A program made the position numbers and the translations under genes. 64,000 nucleotides of DNA from KBS-96 sp964247975 (GTDB lineage: Bacteria; Acidobacteriota; Terriglobia; Bryobacterales; Bryobacteraceae), in NCBI GenBank assembly GCA_964247975.1, contig CAXTWH010000025.1, positions 1 through 64,000 on the forward strand. The letters are read 5' to 3'. How positions within the stretch are numbered: the first letter of the stretch is position 1; each line of letters begins with the position of its first letter. This document shows positions 26,489 to 34,679 of this stretch, piece after piece. The notes under the pieces are model-generated. The model did not search any database and was not told where the DNA came from. It saw only the letters and a program-made list of their open reading frames with translations.

Positions 26489-29062
26489 TCAAACCGCTTC
26501 CTTGCTATCCCATCCTTCATAAATTGCATTTACCAGATCATCCAGCGCGCGGTCCGGGTCGGCGGCCATCAGCACTTCCCGATTGAATGCCGAAAACAAG
26601 GGCAGCGCAAAAGGCGAAGGCCGGAGCAGTTCGTACAATTCCAAAGGCGATTCGTAGATGCGTTTGGCCTCTTCCAGCGCGGCGGGCGCGTCGCACTGGT
26701 CTTCCAACACTTCGCGAACGGCTTCACGAACCAGCGGGTGATTCGGTTCGTACTCATGTAGAGTTTTATAAAGCAGATCGCCGCTCCAACTGGACATGCG
26801 GACGCTCACGTTTCCGCGCAGCGTGCGGCGGGGCAGCAGTTGTCCGATCTCCGCAATCTGGCGAAACTGGCGGCCCAATGATTCGGTAGTGGAAAGAGCG
26901 CGCTCCAAGTCGTCCATCCAACCGTCCGGACAGAACGCATTGTGCAGCGTTTCAGCATTGATCTTAATTCTTCCGTCAAGCGAAAGCAGAAAACTGTGGT
27001 CGTCAAAATTAGCGGCCACGCTGCCGTTCGCAGCCAGCCTCGCGCCAGCCACCCAGGCAAGCGATCGGTTCACGGCGCGGCCTGCCACCACGTGAACTAA
27101 CAGCAGAGTGCTGCGTCCTTCCTGCACTTTTTCCGCCAGCACCGGCGCGTCAGCGGGAATCGGCAGGGCGCGGCAGTGCCGTTCCACAAACTTTGCGATC
27201 CGGCCGGCGGCGTTTTCGTCAAGCTTATATTTTTTTGTTAAAAGCTTGGTGCAGCGCGGAACGCCGCCGGTCTCCCAGGCAGCGCGTAGGTGTCGGCGCA
27301 GCGCCAGTTCTTCCTGAGCAAGCTGCGTGCTTAATGTCATCCGATTGCCGCCCCAACGCGGCGTTTTCACCTGCTCGCCTTTGGCAGGCTCCACGACCGC
27401 CATATTCTGGTGAATGCGCACCACGCGAACCGGCTTGCCGCCAATCACAAAGGCTTCGTGCGGCTGCAGCGACGTCACGAAGCCTTCTTCAATTTCTCCC
27501 AGCCATCGGTTTTTCCGGGTGACAATTTTCATCTGGTAATCGTCGCTGATTACGCCCAGGTTCAGATAATAATCGCGGGCGGTTTTACGGTTCGCCACTT
27601 TGAAACCTGTCTCAGATAAAACGATTTTTCCGTAGGTGCCGTAAGCGCCTAACACTCGTCCGTGTCCGGCTAGGTATTCAATCACATCATCGAAATCTTT
27701 CCGGGCAAGCCGCTGATAAGGACCGGCGGCGCGAACCAGTTGAAATGCTTCTTCAAAAGACCATTCGCGCTCAATGCTCATGCCGAGCAGGATTTGCGCC
27801 AGAACGTCGAGCGGAGCCTGGGGAATGCGCAGCGCGTCGAGCCGCCCTTCGCTTACAGCTTCTCGCAATGCCACGCATTCCACCAGATCCGGCAAACTGA
27901 AAGGTACCAACGCGCCGGCAGCTATGCCGTCCACGCGATGCCCACTGCGGCCAAGGCGCTGCAAACTGCGGCTGACGCCTCGCGGAGTGCCGACCAGCAG
28001 CACTTGGTCTACCGCGGCAAAATCTACGCCTAATTCCAAACTGCTCGAAGCCACCACTGCTTTCCAATGGCCTTCTTTCAACCCTTGTTCAATATCGAAG
28101 CGGGTTTCCCGATCCACCGAGCCATGATGCACAGCGATCTTTTCATCCCACTGCGGGAGAAGAATTTTCAGCGCCAGCCCCAAGCGTTCCACGCCGGATC
28201 GCGTCGTCAGAAAGATCAAGCTGCAGTTTGCTTTTTCCACCTGCTCGGCCACGGTAGAAGCAACGAGAAACGGATTATGTCCCGCAGGGGGAAGGCGAAC
28301 ATCGGGCGCGGGAACTGTGATTTCCAAGCGATGCGATTTTCTGATATCCGCCCGCGCCACCGCGCAAGGACGGCTGCCGCACAACAACGATTGCACAGCT
28401 TCCACCGGATGGGCGGTGGCGGAAATGCCGATGCGCTGCAGAGGACCTCCGCTGCGCTGTTCCAATCGTTCTAAACATAAAGCGAGTAGCGACCCGCGTT
28501 TGTTTTCCGCAAAAGAATGAATCTCGTCCACGACAACCGCTTCGGCGCCAAAGCCACGCTCACGCCAGCGGCCTTGCGACAGAAGCGAGCTAAGGCTTTC
28601 CGGCGTCGTTAACAACAGATGCGGGCGGTTTCGGCTTTGGCGGACGCGCGCTTCCTGGGCAGTATCGCCGGTGCGGATATCCATGCGAATCTGCTGCGCT
28701 TCCGGCAGCGTCCGATTGATTGCTTCCAAAGCGGGAAGCAGATTGCGATGAATGTCGTTTCCAAGCGCCTTTAAAGGCGACACGTACACAGCGGCTACTC
28801 GATTCGGCAGCGTGCCTGCTCCGGCGCGTTTCGCCAACTGCGACAGAATTGACAGAAAACCGGCCAGCGTTTTGCCGCTGCCCGTGGGAGCCAAGATCAG
28901 CGTGCTTGCGCCTGCCAGCGTATGCGGCAGTGCCGTTTTTTGAATTTCACTCAGCCCCGGATAATGGGATTCAAACCACGCTTTCAACGCGGGATGAAAT
29001 TGGTTCAGAATTGTTTCTTGAGTTATTGCCCGTTTCGCCGGGCGTTTCGCAATTGTTTTCAC
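26489..29062 (-). CDS. Ligase-associated Lhr-family DEXH-box helicase
   Basis: An 857-residue superfamily 2 ATPase of the Lhr core type. Motif I is APTGSGKT (58-65), the DEXH box is DEIH (179-182), SAT lies in ISATAHPVE, and motif VI is RLGRSGHR. A long C-terminal part contains the Lhr-specific winged-helix and beta-barrel region (DYYLNLGVISDDYQMKIV, EAFVIGGKPVRVVR). It is the last gene of an exonuclease-ligase-helicase operon and overlaps the ligase by 4 bp. In this conserved cluster the helicase translocates 3'-5' on single-stranded DNA and is thought to act in DNA repair. Length is normal for the ligase-associated subgroup. Confidence 0.93.
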   Translation of the reverse strand: MKTIAKRPAKRAITQETILNQFHPALKAWFESHYPGLSEIQKTALPHTLAGASTLILAPTGSGKTLAGFLSILSQLAKRAGAGTLPNRVAAVYVSPLKALGNDIHRNLLPALEAINRTLPEAQQIRMDIRTGDTAQEARVRQSRNRPHLLLTTPESLSSLLSQGRWRERGFGAEAVVVDEIHSFAENKRGSLLALCLERLEQRSGGPLQRIGISATAHPVEAVQSLLCGSRPCAVARADIRKSHRLEITVPAPDVRLPPAGHNPFLVASTVAEQVEKANCSLIFLTTRSGVERLGLALKILLPQWDEKIAVHHGSVDRETRFDIEQGLKEGHWKAVVASSSLELGVDFAAVDQVLLVGTPRGVSRSLQRLGRSGHRVDGIAAGALVPFSLPDLVECVALREAVSEGRLDALRIPQAPLDVLAQILLGMSIEREWSFEEAFQLVRAAGPYQRLARKDFDDVIEYLAGHGRVLGAYGTYGKIVLSETGFKVANRKTARDYYLNLGVISDDYQMKIVTRKNRWLGEIEEGFVTSLQPHEAFVIGGKPVRVVRIHQNMAVVEPAKGEQVKTPRWGGNRMTLSTQLAQEELALRRHLRAAWETGGVPRCTKLLTKKYKLDENAAGRIAKFVERHCRALPIPADAPVLAEKVQEGRSTLLLVHVVAGRAVNRSLAWVAGARLAANGSVAANFDDHSFLLSLDGRIKINAETLHNAFCPDGWMDDLERALSTTESLGRQFRQIAEIGQLLPRRTLRGNVSVRMSSWSGDLLYKTLHEYEPNHPLVREAVREVLEDQCDAPAALEEAKRIYESPLELYELLRPSPFALPLFSAFNREVLMAADPDRALDDLVNAIYEGWDSKEAV

Positions 29063-30699
29063 CGTACCGATGCTTCGTATAGTTCCTGCACCCGTTCCAG
29101 ATTATCCGCTTCCGTGGGCTGCTTGTCCTGACGCCAGCGCAGAATGCGGGGGAAACGCAGCGCATAACCGCTTTTGTGGCGCGAACTTTTCTGCACGCCG
29201 TCAAAAGCAACTTCCAGCACCACCTGCGGCTTCACCAGCACCACGCGCCCGAACCGATCCACCGAAGCGGCCCGCAGCAAGCGGGTGAGTTCTTTTACTT
29301 CCGGGTCGGTCAAGCCGGAATAAGCTTTCCCTACATTCACAAACTGATCGCCGGCTTTCACTGCGAACGTGTAATCGGAAAGCAGCGTAGCGCGTTTTCC
29401 CTGCCCCTGCTCGGCAGCGGTAATCACCACATCCAACGTGCCGTAAGGCCGCTTCAGCTTAAACCATAAACCGCTTCGCTTGCCGGGTTCGTAGATGCTA
29501 CCGCGCTTTTTTAAGATCAAGCCTTCGTTGCCGCTTCCACGAGCTTGCAGGAATAACCGGTCAACGTCCTCGTGCGTTTTTACGCTATGCTGCGCGGAAA
29601 TCAGCAATGGCGGCTGCGTTCCCGCCAATGCTGCTTCCAACCGGCTTCGCCTTTGTTCGAACGGCAGCGATAAAAGCAGTTCCGCGTTGTGAAACAACAG
29701 ATCGTAAGCCATGAACACCACCGGAATCTCGTTCCGATGCGAGGTTTTAATCTGCTTGCGGGAAATACGCTGTTGCAGCACGTTGAAGTTCAGGGCGCGG
29801 TTGTCGCGCCAGGCCAGAAGCTCGCCGTCGAAAATAGCTTTTCCCGGCCAGTGCCGGAAAGCTTCTGCGATTTCCGGAAAGCTCTGCGTCACATCTTCCA
29901 GGCCGCGCGAATAAATGCGAACGTTGCCGTTGTCCACGTGAACGTGCGAACGAATGCCGTCGTATTTATCTTCCACAATCCATTGTTCGGGCGTGGGCAG
30001 ATCGTCCAATCGGTCCAACGGCTTTGCCAGCATGAAATCCATCGGGTGAAACAAACGCGCTTCCACCTGGTCCAGTGCGCCGCGCCGCGCCGCCAACGCC
30101 ACCTGCGACAAATCGCCCAAGCGGTTGTTAGCGTCTTTAACCAGATCAGCCGAAATTCCGCAAGCGGCGGCAACGGCTTCTTCCACCATTTTTTCCAATA
30201 GCCCGATACGCAAACTGCCGGTGATCACTTTTACGAAATACTTGATTGTTAACGGCTGGTACGCGCGGAACACGTCGGCCAGCAGTTCCACTTTACGGGC
30301 CGTTAAGCGCGTTCGGAATAACTGCTGGTATAGATCGTTGGTTTCGGTTAACGATAGCGGCTTGCCGGCGGCAATGCCGTGCGACAACAGGCCGATGGTT
30401 TCGCCCGTATCGCCGACTTCCTGGTAGCAGATCCGCAGAATGGTCGTGTCCCACCCGGAAACCTGCTGCACAGCGTCGCGCAGCAGAGAATGCCCAATCG
30501 AAAGGCGCGGCTTCTCGCCGGTTTCAAATAAAGTGTGGTTCACCGCGCCTTCCGCCACTGGCCCCTCGGTTAGAAAGCGAACGGCCAGGCGGAAATCATC
30601 ATCCGCCAGGGTTTGGAAATAATCGCGTAGAATTTGTATTTTACGCAGACGGCTGGAATACTTGGCAATCTCGTCGCAGACTTGCGCTAGTTGATCCAT
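29059..30699 (-). CDS. ATP-dependent DNA ligase (Lhr-Lig-Exo cluster type)
   Basis: A 546-residue ATP-dependent ligase. An N-terminal DNA-binding domain spans about 1-200, then the nucleotidyltransferase domain with motif I EDKYDGIR (adenylated Lys245), IYSRGLEDVT (motif Ia/III region), FDGELLAW, and motif IV/V EGLILKKRGSIYEPGKRSG plus WFKLKRPY. An OB-fold domain follows (TLDVVITAAEQGQGKR). It is monomeric and separate from the essential NAD-dependent ligase. The start overlaps the exonuclease stop, and the end overlaps the helicase start by 4 bp. A repair rather than replication role is inferred from the cluster. Confidence 0.94.
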   Translation of the reverse strand: MDQLAQVCDEIAKYSSRLRKIQILRDYFQTLADDDFRLAVRFLTEGPVAEGAVNHTLFETGEKPRLSIGHSLLRDAVQQVSGWDTTILRICYQEVGDTGETIGLLSHGIAAGKPLSLTETNDLYQQLFRTRLTARKVELLADVFRAYQPLTIKYFVKVITGSLRIGLLEKMVEEAVAAACGISADLVKDANNRLGDLSQVALAARRGALDQVEARLFHPMDFMLAKPLDRLDDLPTPEQWIVEDKYDGIRSHVHVDNGNVRIYSRGLEDVTQSFPEIAEAFRHWPGKAIFDGELLAWRDNRALNFNVLQQRISRKQIKTSHRNEIPVVFMAYDLLFHNAELLLSLPFEQRRSRLEAALAGTQPPLLISAQHSVKTHEDVDRLFLQARGSGNEGLILKKRGSIYEPGKRSGLWFKLKRPYGTLDVVITAAEQGQGKRATLLSDYTFAVKAGDQFVNVGKAYSGLTDPEVKELTRLLRAASVDRFGRVVLVKPQVVLEVAFDGVQKSSRHKSGYALRFPRILRWRQDKQPTEADNLERVQELYEASVR

Positions 30700-31700
30700 C
30701 AGCCTTCCACAGCCTCCACGTTAGTTCGGGACCCGGCATGTTCCGGCACTTGCGCGTTGTAGCCGCGCGAGCGCAAAATATGGGCGAACGGCGCCGTGTA
30801 GCCATGCACCAAATCAATCTGGCGCGCGCCGGATTGATCCACTACCGTCAGAAGCTCGTCAAAATCGGCGTGGTCGGAATAGGGAATCAATTCTTCAGCC
30901 CCGGAACGCGCCCGCGCATTGGCCAGCGCGGCCCACCCTGACACATAAGCCAGGCGTATATTCTTGCCGCTTGCTTCAAGCGCCGCCCCGTGTGTGGGAA
31001 CCACCACCAAGGCTTTGCCGGCGGTCGCGCGCGCATCATATGGCTCCCAGCCGGGAAATTGATAGCCGGATTCCTGGTAAACCGGAATAAATTTCGCGAT
31101 CGCGCCATGCACGGCGGTGCGAATACCCGCTTGGCAGAGCACATGCACAATTTCCTGGCCGCGCCCCAGAGCATAGCCGATAAACGCAGGTGTCACGGAT
31201 TCTTCGAGGCAGTTTCGCGCAAACCGCACAATCCGCTCGCAAGCTTCATCCCGGGACAAAAGTTTGTAGATCGGCAAACCAAAAGTTGTTTCAACAATTA
31301 AATGATCGCAAGGCACCAGCGCGGCGGTGTGGCCGCATAAAGGCGCTCGCAACTTCATATCTCCGGTATAAAGCAACTTTTCTCCGCGAAACTCTATCAA
31401 TAGTTGGGCAGCGCCTAAAATGTGCCCGGCGGGAAACGCGGTCAGTTCCGCGCCTTGCCAGGTAATTGATTCGCCAAATTCCAAAGGACGGCAATCAGGC
31501 TCAGTTTGTTCTGCGCTTAAAAACAAACGCATTCGATAGAAACGGAGAGTGAGAGATGTTCCGAGCGCGATTCCATGACAACCGCGCGCATGGTCGCTGT
31601 GGCCATGTGAGATCCAGGTGGCTGAGCAGGGAGAAGTGCTGTCCAGCCAAAGTTCAATCTCGGGAAGGTAAATTCCCTGCTCGTGATATTCAACCTTCAT
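30699..31700 (-). CDS. Ligase-associated DNA exonuclease (metallo-beta-lactamase/beta-CASP type)
   Basis: A 333-residue metallo-nuclease with the MBL signature HGHSDHA (residues 32-38), the GHILGAAQ and YTGDMKLR motifs, and beta-CASP-like features downstream (GYALGRGQE, PYSDHADFDEL, and a terminal VHGYTAPFAHIL). This family is the Exo component of the bacterial Lhr-Lig-Exo-MPE repair cluster and degrades DNA. First gene of the three-gene operon; a promoter is expected in the 150 bp before the divergent gene at 31851. The fourth usual partner, a calcineurin-like phosphoesterase (MPE), is missing from both flanks. Confidence 0.93.
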   Translation of the reverse strand: MKVEYHEQGIYLPEIELWLDSTSPCSATWISHGHSDHARGCHGIALGTSLTLRFYRMRLFLSAEQTEPDCRPLEFGESITWQGAELTAFPAGHILGAAQLLIEFRGEKLLYTGDMKLRAPLCGHTAALVPCDHLIVETTFGLPIYKLLSRDEACERIVRFARNCLEESVTPAFIGYALGRGQEIVHVLCQAGIRTAVHGAIAKFIPVYQESGYQFPGWEPYDARATAGKALVVVPTHGAALEASGKNIRLAYVSGWAALANARARSGAEELIPYSDHADFDELLTVVDQSGARQIDLVHGYTAPFAHILRSRGYNAQVPEHAGSRTNVEAVEG

Positions 31701-31850
31701 GCGGTTTTATTGGTGCTGTGTCCAGATGATGAATTTCTCCTAATATTCACTTTATTTGATCCTGCCAAAAAAGCTAATTTGACGGATTTTTTACGTCGGC
31801 TTGTCTTTTAATAGCATCTCGAAAAGGTACGAGTAGTAGAAAGATCTTAC

Positions 31851-32873
31851 ATGCACGATCCGGATGATCAACAATACGACGTGACCAACGATTCCGGCGA
31901 TGTGGCGGGACTGCTCGAGGTGCCATCTCCGAAAGCTTGGATGGCGCGGATCCTATGGGCGGCGGGTTTTTATAACATCTGTTGGGGCATTGCGGTAGTC
32001 TGCTGGCCTGGAAAGATATTGAAACTGCTGGGTATGGCTTCTATGTCTTACCCGGAAGTTTGGCAGTATGTTGGCGTTCTCACAGGTGTTTACGGCATTG
32101 CGTATCTGCTGGTAGCCGTGAGTCCTCTGCAAAACTGGCCCATCATCTTTATCGGCTTAGTAACTAAACTGATGGGGCCGGTAGGCTTCGTATATTCGGC
32201 CCGACAAGGTCATCTGCCCTGGCAGTTTGGCTGGACTGTTTTGGGCAACGATGTGATCTGGTGGGTGCCGTTCGGCATTATTCTTTGGCGAGCCTACCAG
32301 TATCACGTCATCAGTTACCGCACCAAATCGCCGGAAGTGCAAGAATTTGCGCTGCGCGTGCGGACTAACGAAGGTTTGTCGCTGCTGGAAATGAGCAAAC
32401 GAAAGCCGTTAATGCTAGTGTTTTTGCGGCATTTAGGCTGCCCGTTCTGCCGCAATCTGATGAATGATTTAAGCAAACAACGCAGGTTGCTGGAAAGTTC
32501 GGATACCAGTTTAGTGTTGGTTCACATGAGTACCGACGAACAAGCAGAACGGATTTTGTCGCGGTTCGGCTTGGCTGATCTTCCCCGGATCAGTGATCGG
32601 CGGCGGGCACTTTACCGGGCTTTCGGCTTGCAAATGGGCAGCCTATGGCAGGTTTTCGGCCCGCAATTGTGGCTGCGCGCACTTCAGTACATTTCCCGGT
32701 TTGGGCAGAATCCGATGCCGGAAGGCGGCAACGTGTTTCAACTGCCCGGCGTGTTTCTGATTTATCACGGGCATGTGGCCCATAGTTTTCTTTACCACGA
32801 TATTGGAAACAAACCGAATTTCAATTTATTAGCCAACAAAGGCGGTATTTCTTATCCGGAAACCGCTTCCTAG
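31851..32873 (+). CDS. Membrane protein fused to a SelL/AhpC-like thioredoxin-fold domain
   Basis: A 340-residue two-part protein. The N-terminal half (about 30-150) has four hydrophobic helices, around 33-52, 72-92, 96-115 and 127-147. The C-terminal half (about 165-340) is a peroxiredoxin-like/SelL-type thioredoxin fold with the redox motif LGCPFCRN (Cys197, Cys200). An LRHLGCPFC context is typical of SelL-like proteins, in which the cysteines may be selenocysteines in some organisms; here both are TGC codons. It is 39 bp upstream of a type II NADH dehydrogenase on the same strand, so a shared role in electron transfer to a membrane disulfide system is possible but not shown. Confidence 0.8.
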   Translation: MHDPDDQQYDVTNDSGDVAGLLEVPSPKAWMARILWAAGFYNICWGIAVVCWPGKILKLLGMASMSYPEVWQYVGVLTGVYGIAYLLVAVSPLQNWPIIFIGLVTKLMGPVGFVYSARQGHLPWQFGWTVLGNDVIWWVPFGIILWRAYQYHVISYRTKSPEVQEFALRVRTNEGLSLLEMSKRKPLMLVFLRHLGCPFCRNLMNDLSKQRRLLESSDTSLVLVHMSTDEQAERILSRFGLADLPRISDRRRALYRAFGLQMGSLWQVFGPQLWLRALQYISRFGQNPMPEGGNVFQLPGVFLIYHGHVAHSFLYHDIGNKPNFNLLANKGGISYPETAS

Positions 32874-32912
32874 AAGCAATCCGCCCTTTTGTTCATCTAA
32901 TAGATAGAGCGG

Positions 32913-34253
32913 ATGGCTGAAAAACATCGAGTTGTGATTTTAGGCGGCGGGTTTAGCGGTTTATACGCGGCGCAAGCATTGAAAAAAGCAGCAGCGGATA
33001 TCACGCTGATTGATCGCCGCAACTTTCACTTATTTCAGCCGTTGCTTTACCAGGTAGCCACTGGATCGCTATCGCCGGGTGAGATTTCCGCGCCGATTCG
33101 CGGAGTGTTAAATAAACAGAAAAACACCAATGTTTTGTTGGGCGAAGCAGTTGACATTGATCCTCGCAGTAAGCAAGTGATTCTGCGCGATGGCGCGTCC
33201 ATTTCTTACGATACTTTGATTGCGGCAACCGGTTCACAAGGCAGTTACTTCGGCCATGACAACTGGAAGGAATGGGCACCCGGGTTAAAAAGCATTGAAG
33301 ATGCAACGGCCATACGGCATAAACTTTTGTTTGCGTTTGAAGCAGCAGAGCGGGTGCATGACATTCCGGAAGAACGCCGCGCCTGGCTGACGTTTGTGAT
33401 TGTGGGTGCGGGCGCAACAGGTGTGGAATTGGCGGGCGCGCTGGGCGAGATTGCGAACGAAACGCTGCGACACGATTTCAAATACATCAAGCCGGAGGAA
33501 GCGCAGATTATTGTGGTGGACGGCTCCCCGCGCGTGCTGCCGGCTTTTCCGGAAGATTTGTCCCGAAAAGCGGAGAATTCACTGTTAAAGTTGGGTGTGC
33601 GGGTTCGCAACAACATTCGTGTTGTGAGCGTGGATGGCGATGGCATTGATTACGAAAGCGAACGAAACGGCGTTTCCATGAAAGGCCGCATCCATGCCAA
33701 AACGGTGCTTTGGGCGGCTGGGATAGCAGTCAGCCCGTTTACGCGCACCCTGGCCCAGAAAACGGGCGCGGAAACGGACAAGCAGGGGCGCATTAAAGTA
33801 AGCCCGCATTTAACCGTTCCCAATTATCCAGATATCTTTGTGACCGGCGATCATGCCCTGGTGCTTGACCTAAACGGCAAGCCGCTGCCCGGCGTGGCGC
33901 AAGTAGCGATGCAGCAAGGCAGTTACGCCGCTAAATCCATTAAGAATCGTCTGGGAGGGAAAGCGGAACCTAAGCCGTTCCATTATTTCAATAAAGGCGA
34001 CTTGGCGGTAATTGGCAGAGGCCGCGCTGTAGCTAATGTTTTCGGCGTACATCTATCCGGCTTCCTGGCCTGGTTCATCTGGCTGGTAATTCACCTGATG
34101 TACATTGTTGAGTTTCAGAATCGCGTGCTTGTGTTTATTCAATGGGGATTCTTTTACCTAACCGCCAATCGAGGCGCGCGCTTGATTACCGGAACTGCGG
34201 CTACCGACGTTCTGGACGGAAGCCGCACTGCTTTGAAGAACGCGATGGAGTGA
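32913..34253 (+). CDS. ndh: NAD(P)/FAD-dependent oxidoreductase, NDH-2 type NADH dehydrogenase
   Basis: A 446-residue flavoprotein that probably transfers electrons from NADH to quinone without proton pumping. The FAD Rossmann motif is VILGGGFSGLYAA (8-20), the NAD motif is FVIVGAGATGVELAGAL, and the FAD-binding DIFVTGDHA lies in the C-terminal third. FQPLLYQVATGSLSPGEI is a typical NDH-2 stretch. The C-terminus has an amphipathic/hydrophobic segment (LSGFLAWFIWLVIHLMYI) for membrane attachment. It follows the thioredoxin-fold membrane protein by 39 bp and likely shares its transcript. Confidence 0.93.
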   Translation: MAEKHRVVILGGGFSGLYAAQALKKAAADITLIDRRNFHLFQPLLYQVATGSLSPGEISAPIRGVLNKQKNTNVLLGEAVDIDPRSKQVILRDGASISYDTLIAATGSQGSYFGHDNWKEWAPGLKSIEDATAIRHKLLFAFEAAERVHDIPEERRAWLTFVIVGAGATGVELAGALGEIANETLRHDFKYIKPEEAQIIVVDGSPRVLPAFPEDLSRKAENSLLKLGVRVRNNIRVVSVDGDGIDYESERNGVSMKGRIHAKTVLWAAGIAVSPFTRTLAQKTGAETDKQGRIKVSPHLTVPNYPDIFVTGDHALVLDLNGKPLPGVAQVAMQQGSYAAKSIKNRLGGKAEPKPFHYFNKGDLAVIGRGRAVANVFGVHLSGFLAWFIWLVIHLMYIVEFQNRVLVFIQWGFFYLTANRGARLITGTAATDVLDGSRTALKNAME

Positions 34254-34296
34254 CCACAAATAGTATGCTGTTCCAAAAACAGTTTTTCCAAACCTG

Positions 34297-34325
34297 TTGC
34301 AGTTGAGAAAGTTATAGCATAGACT
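34297..34325 (+). promoter_or_regulatory. Candidate sigma-70 type promoter of padR
   Basis: TTGCAG (34297-34302) and TAGACT (34320-34325) are separated by 17 bp, as expected of -35 and -10 boxes. The -10 box lies inside the palindrome at 34314-34336, so a bound repressor would occlude it. With this promoter the padR mRNA would have almost no leader, and no Shine-Dalgarno is visible before the ATG. Prediction by eye. Confidence 0.4.
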
Positions 34326-34336
34326 GTCTATGCTAT
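34314..34336. promoter_or_regulatory. Perfect palindromic operator overlapping the padR start codon
   Basis: Ten-base arms ATAGCATAGA and TCTATGCTAT are exact reverse complements around a CTG centre. The right arm includes the first two bases of the padR ATG at 34335. PadR proteins bind such dyads as dimers, so this is most likely the autoregulatory operator of padR and the downstream permease gene. The dyad is seen directly; the binding is inference. Confidence 0.75.
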
Positions 34337-34673
34337 GCCTCACACTACCCGTGAGCAAATCCCGCCCGGCACACTCGATCTGCTAATCCTGCGGGTACTG
34401 GAGCGCGAAGCGCGCGCTCATGGCTTCGAAATTGCTGAAGCCATTCGCCAATACTCCCAAGACATCTTGCAAGTGGAAGAAGGTTCGCTATACCCATCTC
34501 TGCAGCGCATGTTGTTAAAGGAATGGATTGCTGGAGAGTGGAGCAGAACAGCGGAAAATCGCCGCGCGCGGTATTACCGGCTGACCGCTCTCGGCCGCAA
34601 ACAACTGGAAAGGGAACGGACTCGCTACGAGCGTGTCAGCGCCGCTATCGCGCGTATTCTCCAGCCAGCCTAA
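34335..34673 (+). CDS. PadR-family transcriptional regulator
   Basis: A 112-residue winged-helix repressor. The N-terminus MPHTTREQIPPGTLDLLILR leads into the PadR fold: a helix with GFEIAEAIRQ, the recognition-helix segment EEGSLYPSLQRML, and the wing strand RYYRLTALGRKQLERE. The short form without a long C-terminal domain is the one found beside ADOP permease genes in Acidobacteriota. It lies 6 bp upstream of the permease gene, with which it forms an operon under the palindrome at its own start codon. Confidence 0.92.
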   Translation: MPHTTREQIPPGTLDLLILRVLEREARAHGFEIAEAIRQYSQDILQVEEGSLYPSLQRMLLKEWIAGEWSRTAENRRARYYRLTALGRKQLERERTRYERVSAAIARILQPA

Positions 34674-34679
34674 GCAGTC

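Noticed and set aside
34257..34292. A weak hairpin (AAAAAC/GTTTTT) after the NADH dehydrogenase gene as a terminator
   Set aside because: The stem is very short, lacks GC pairs and has no T run following, so it does not meet the usual pattern.
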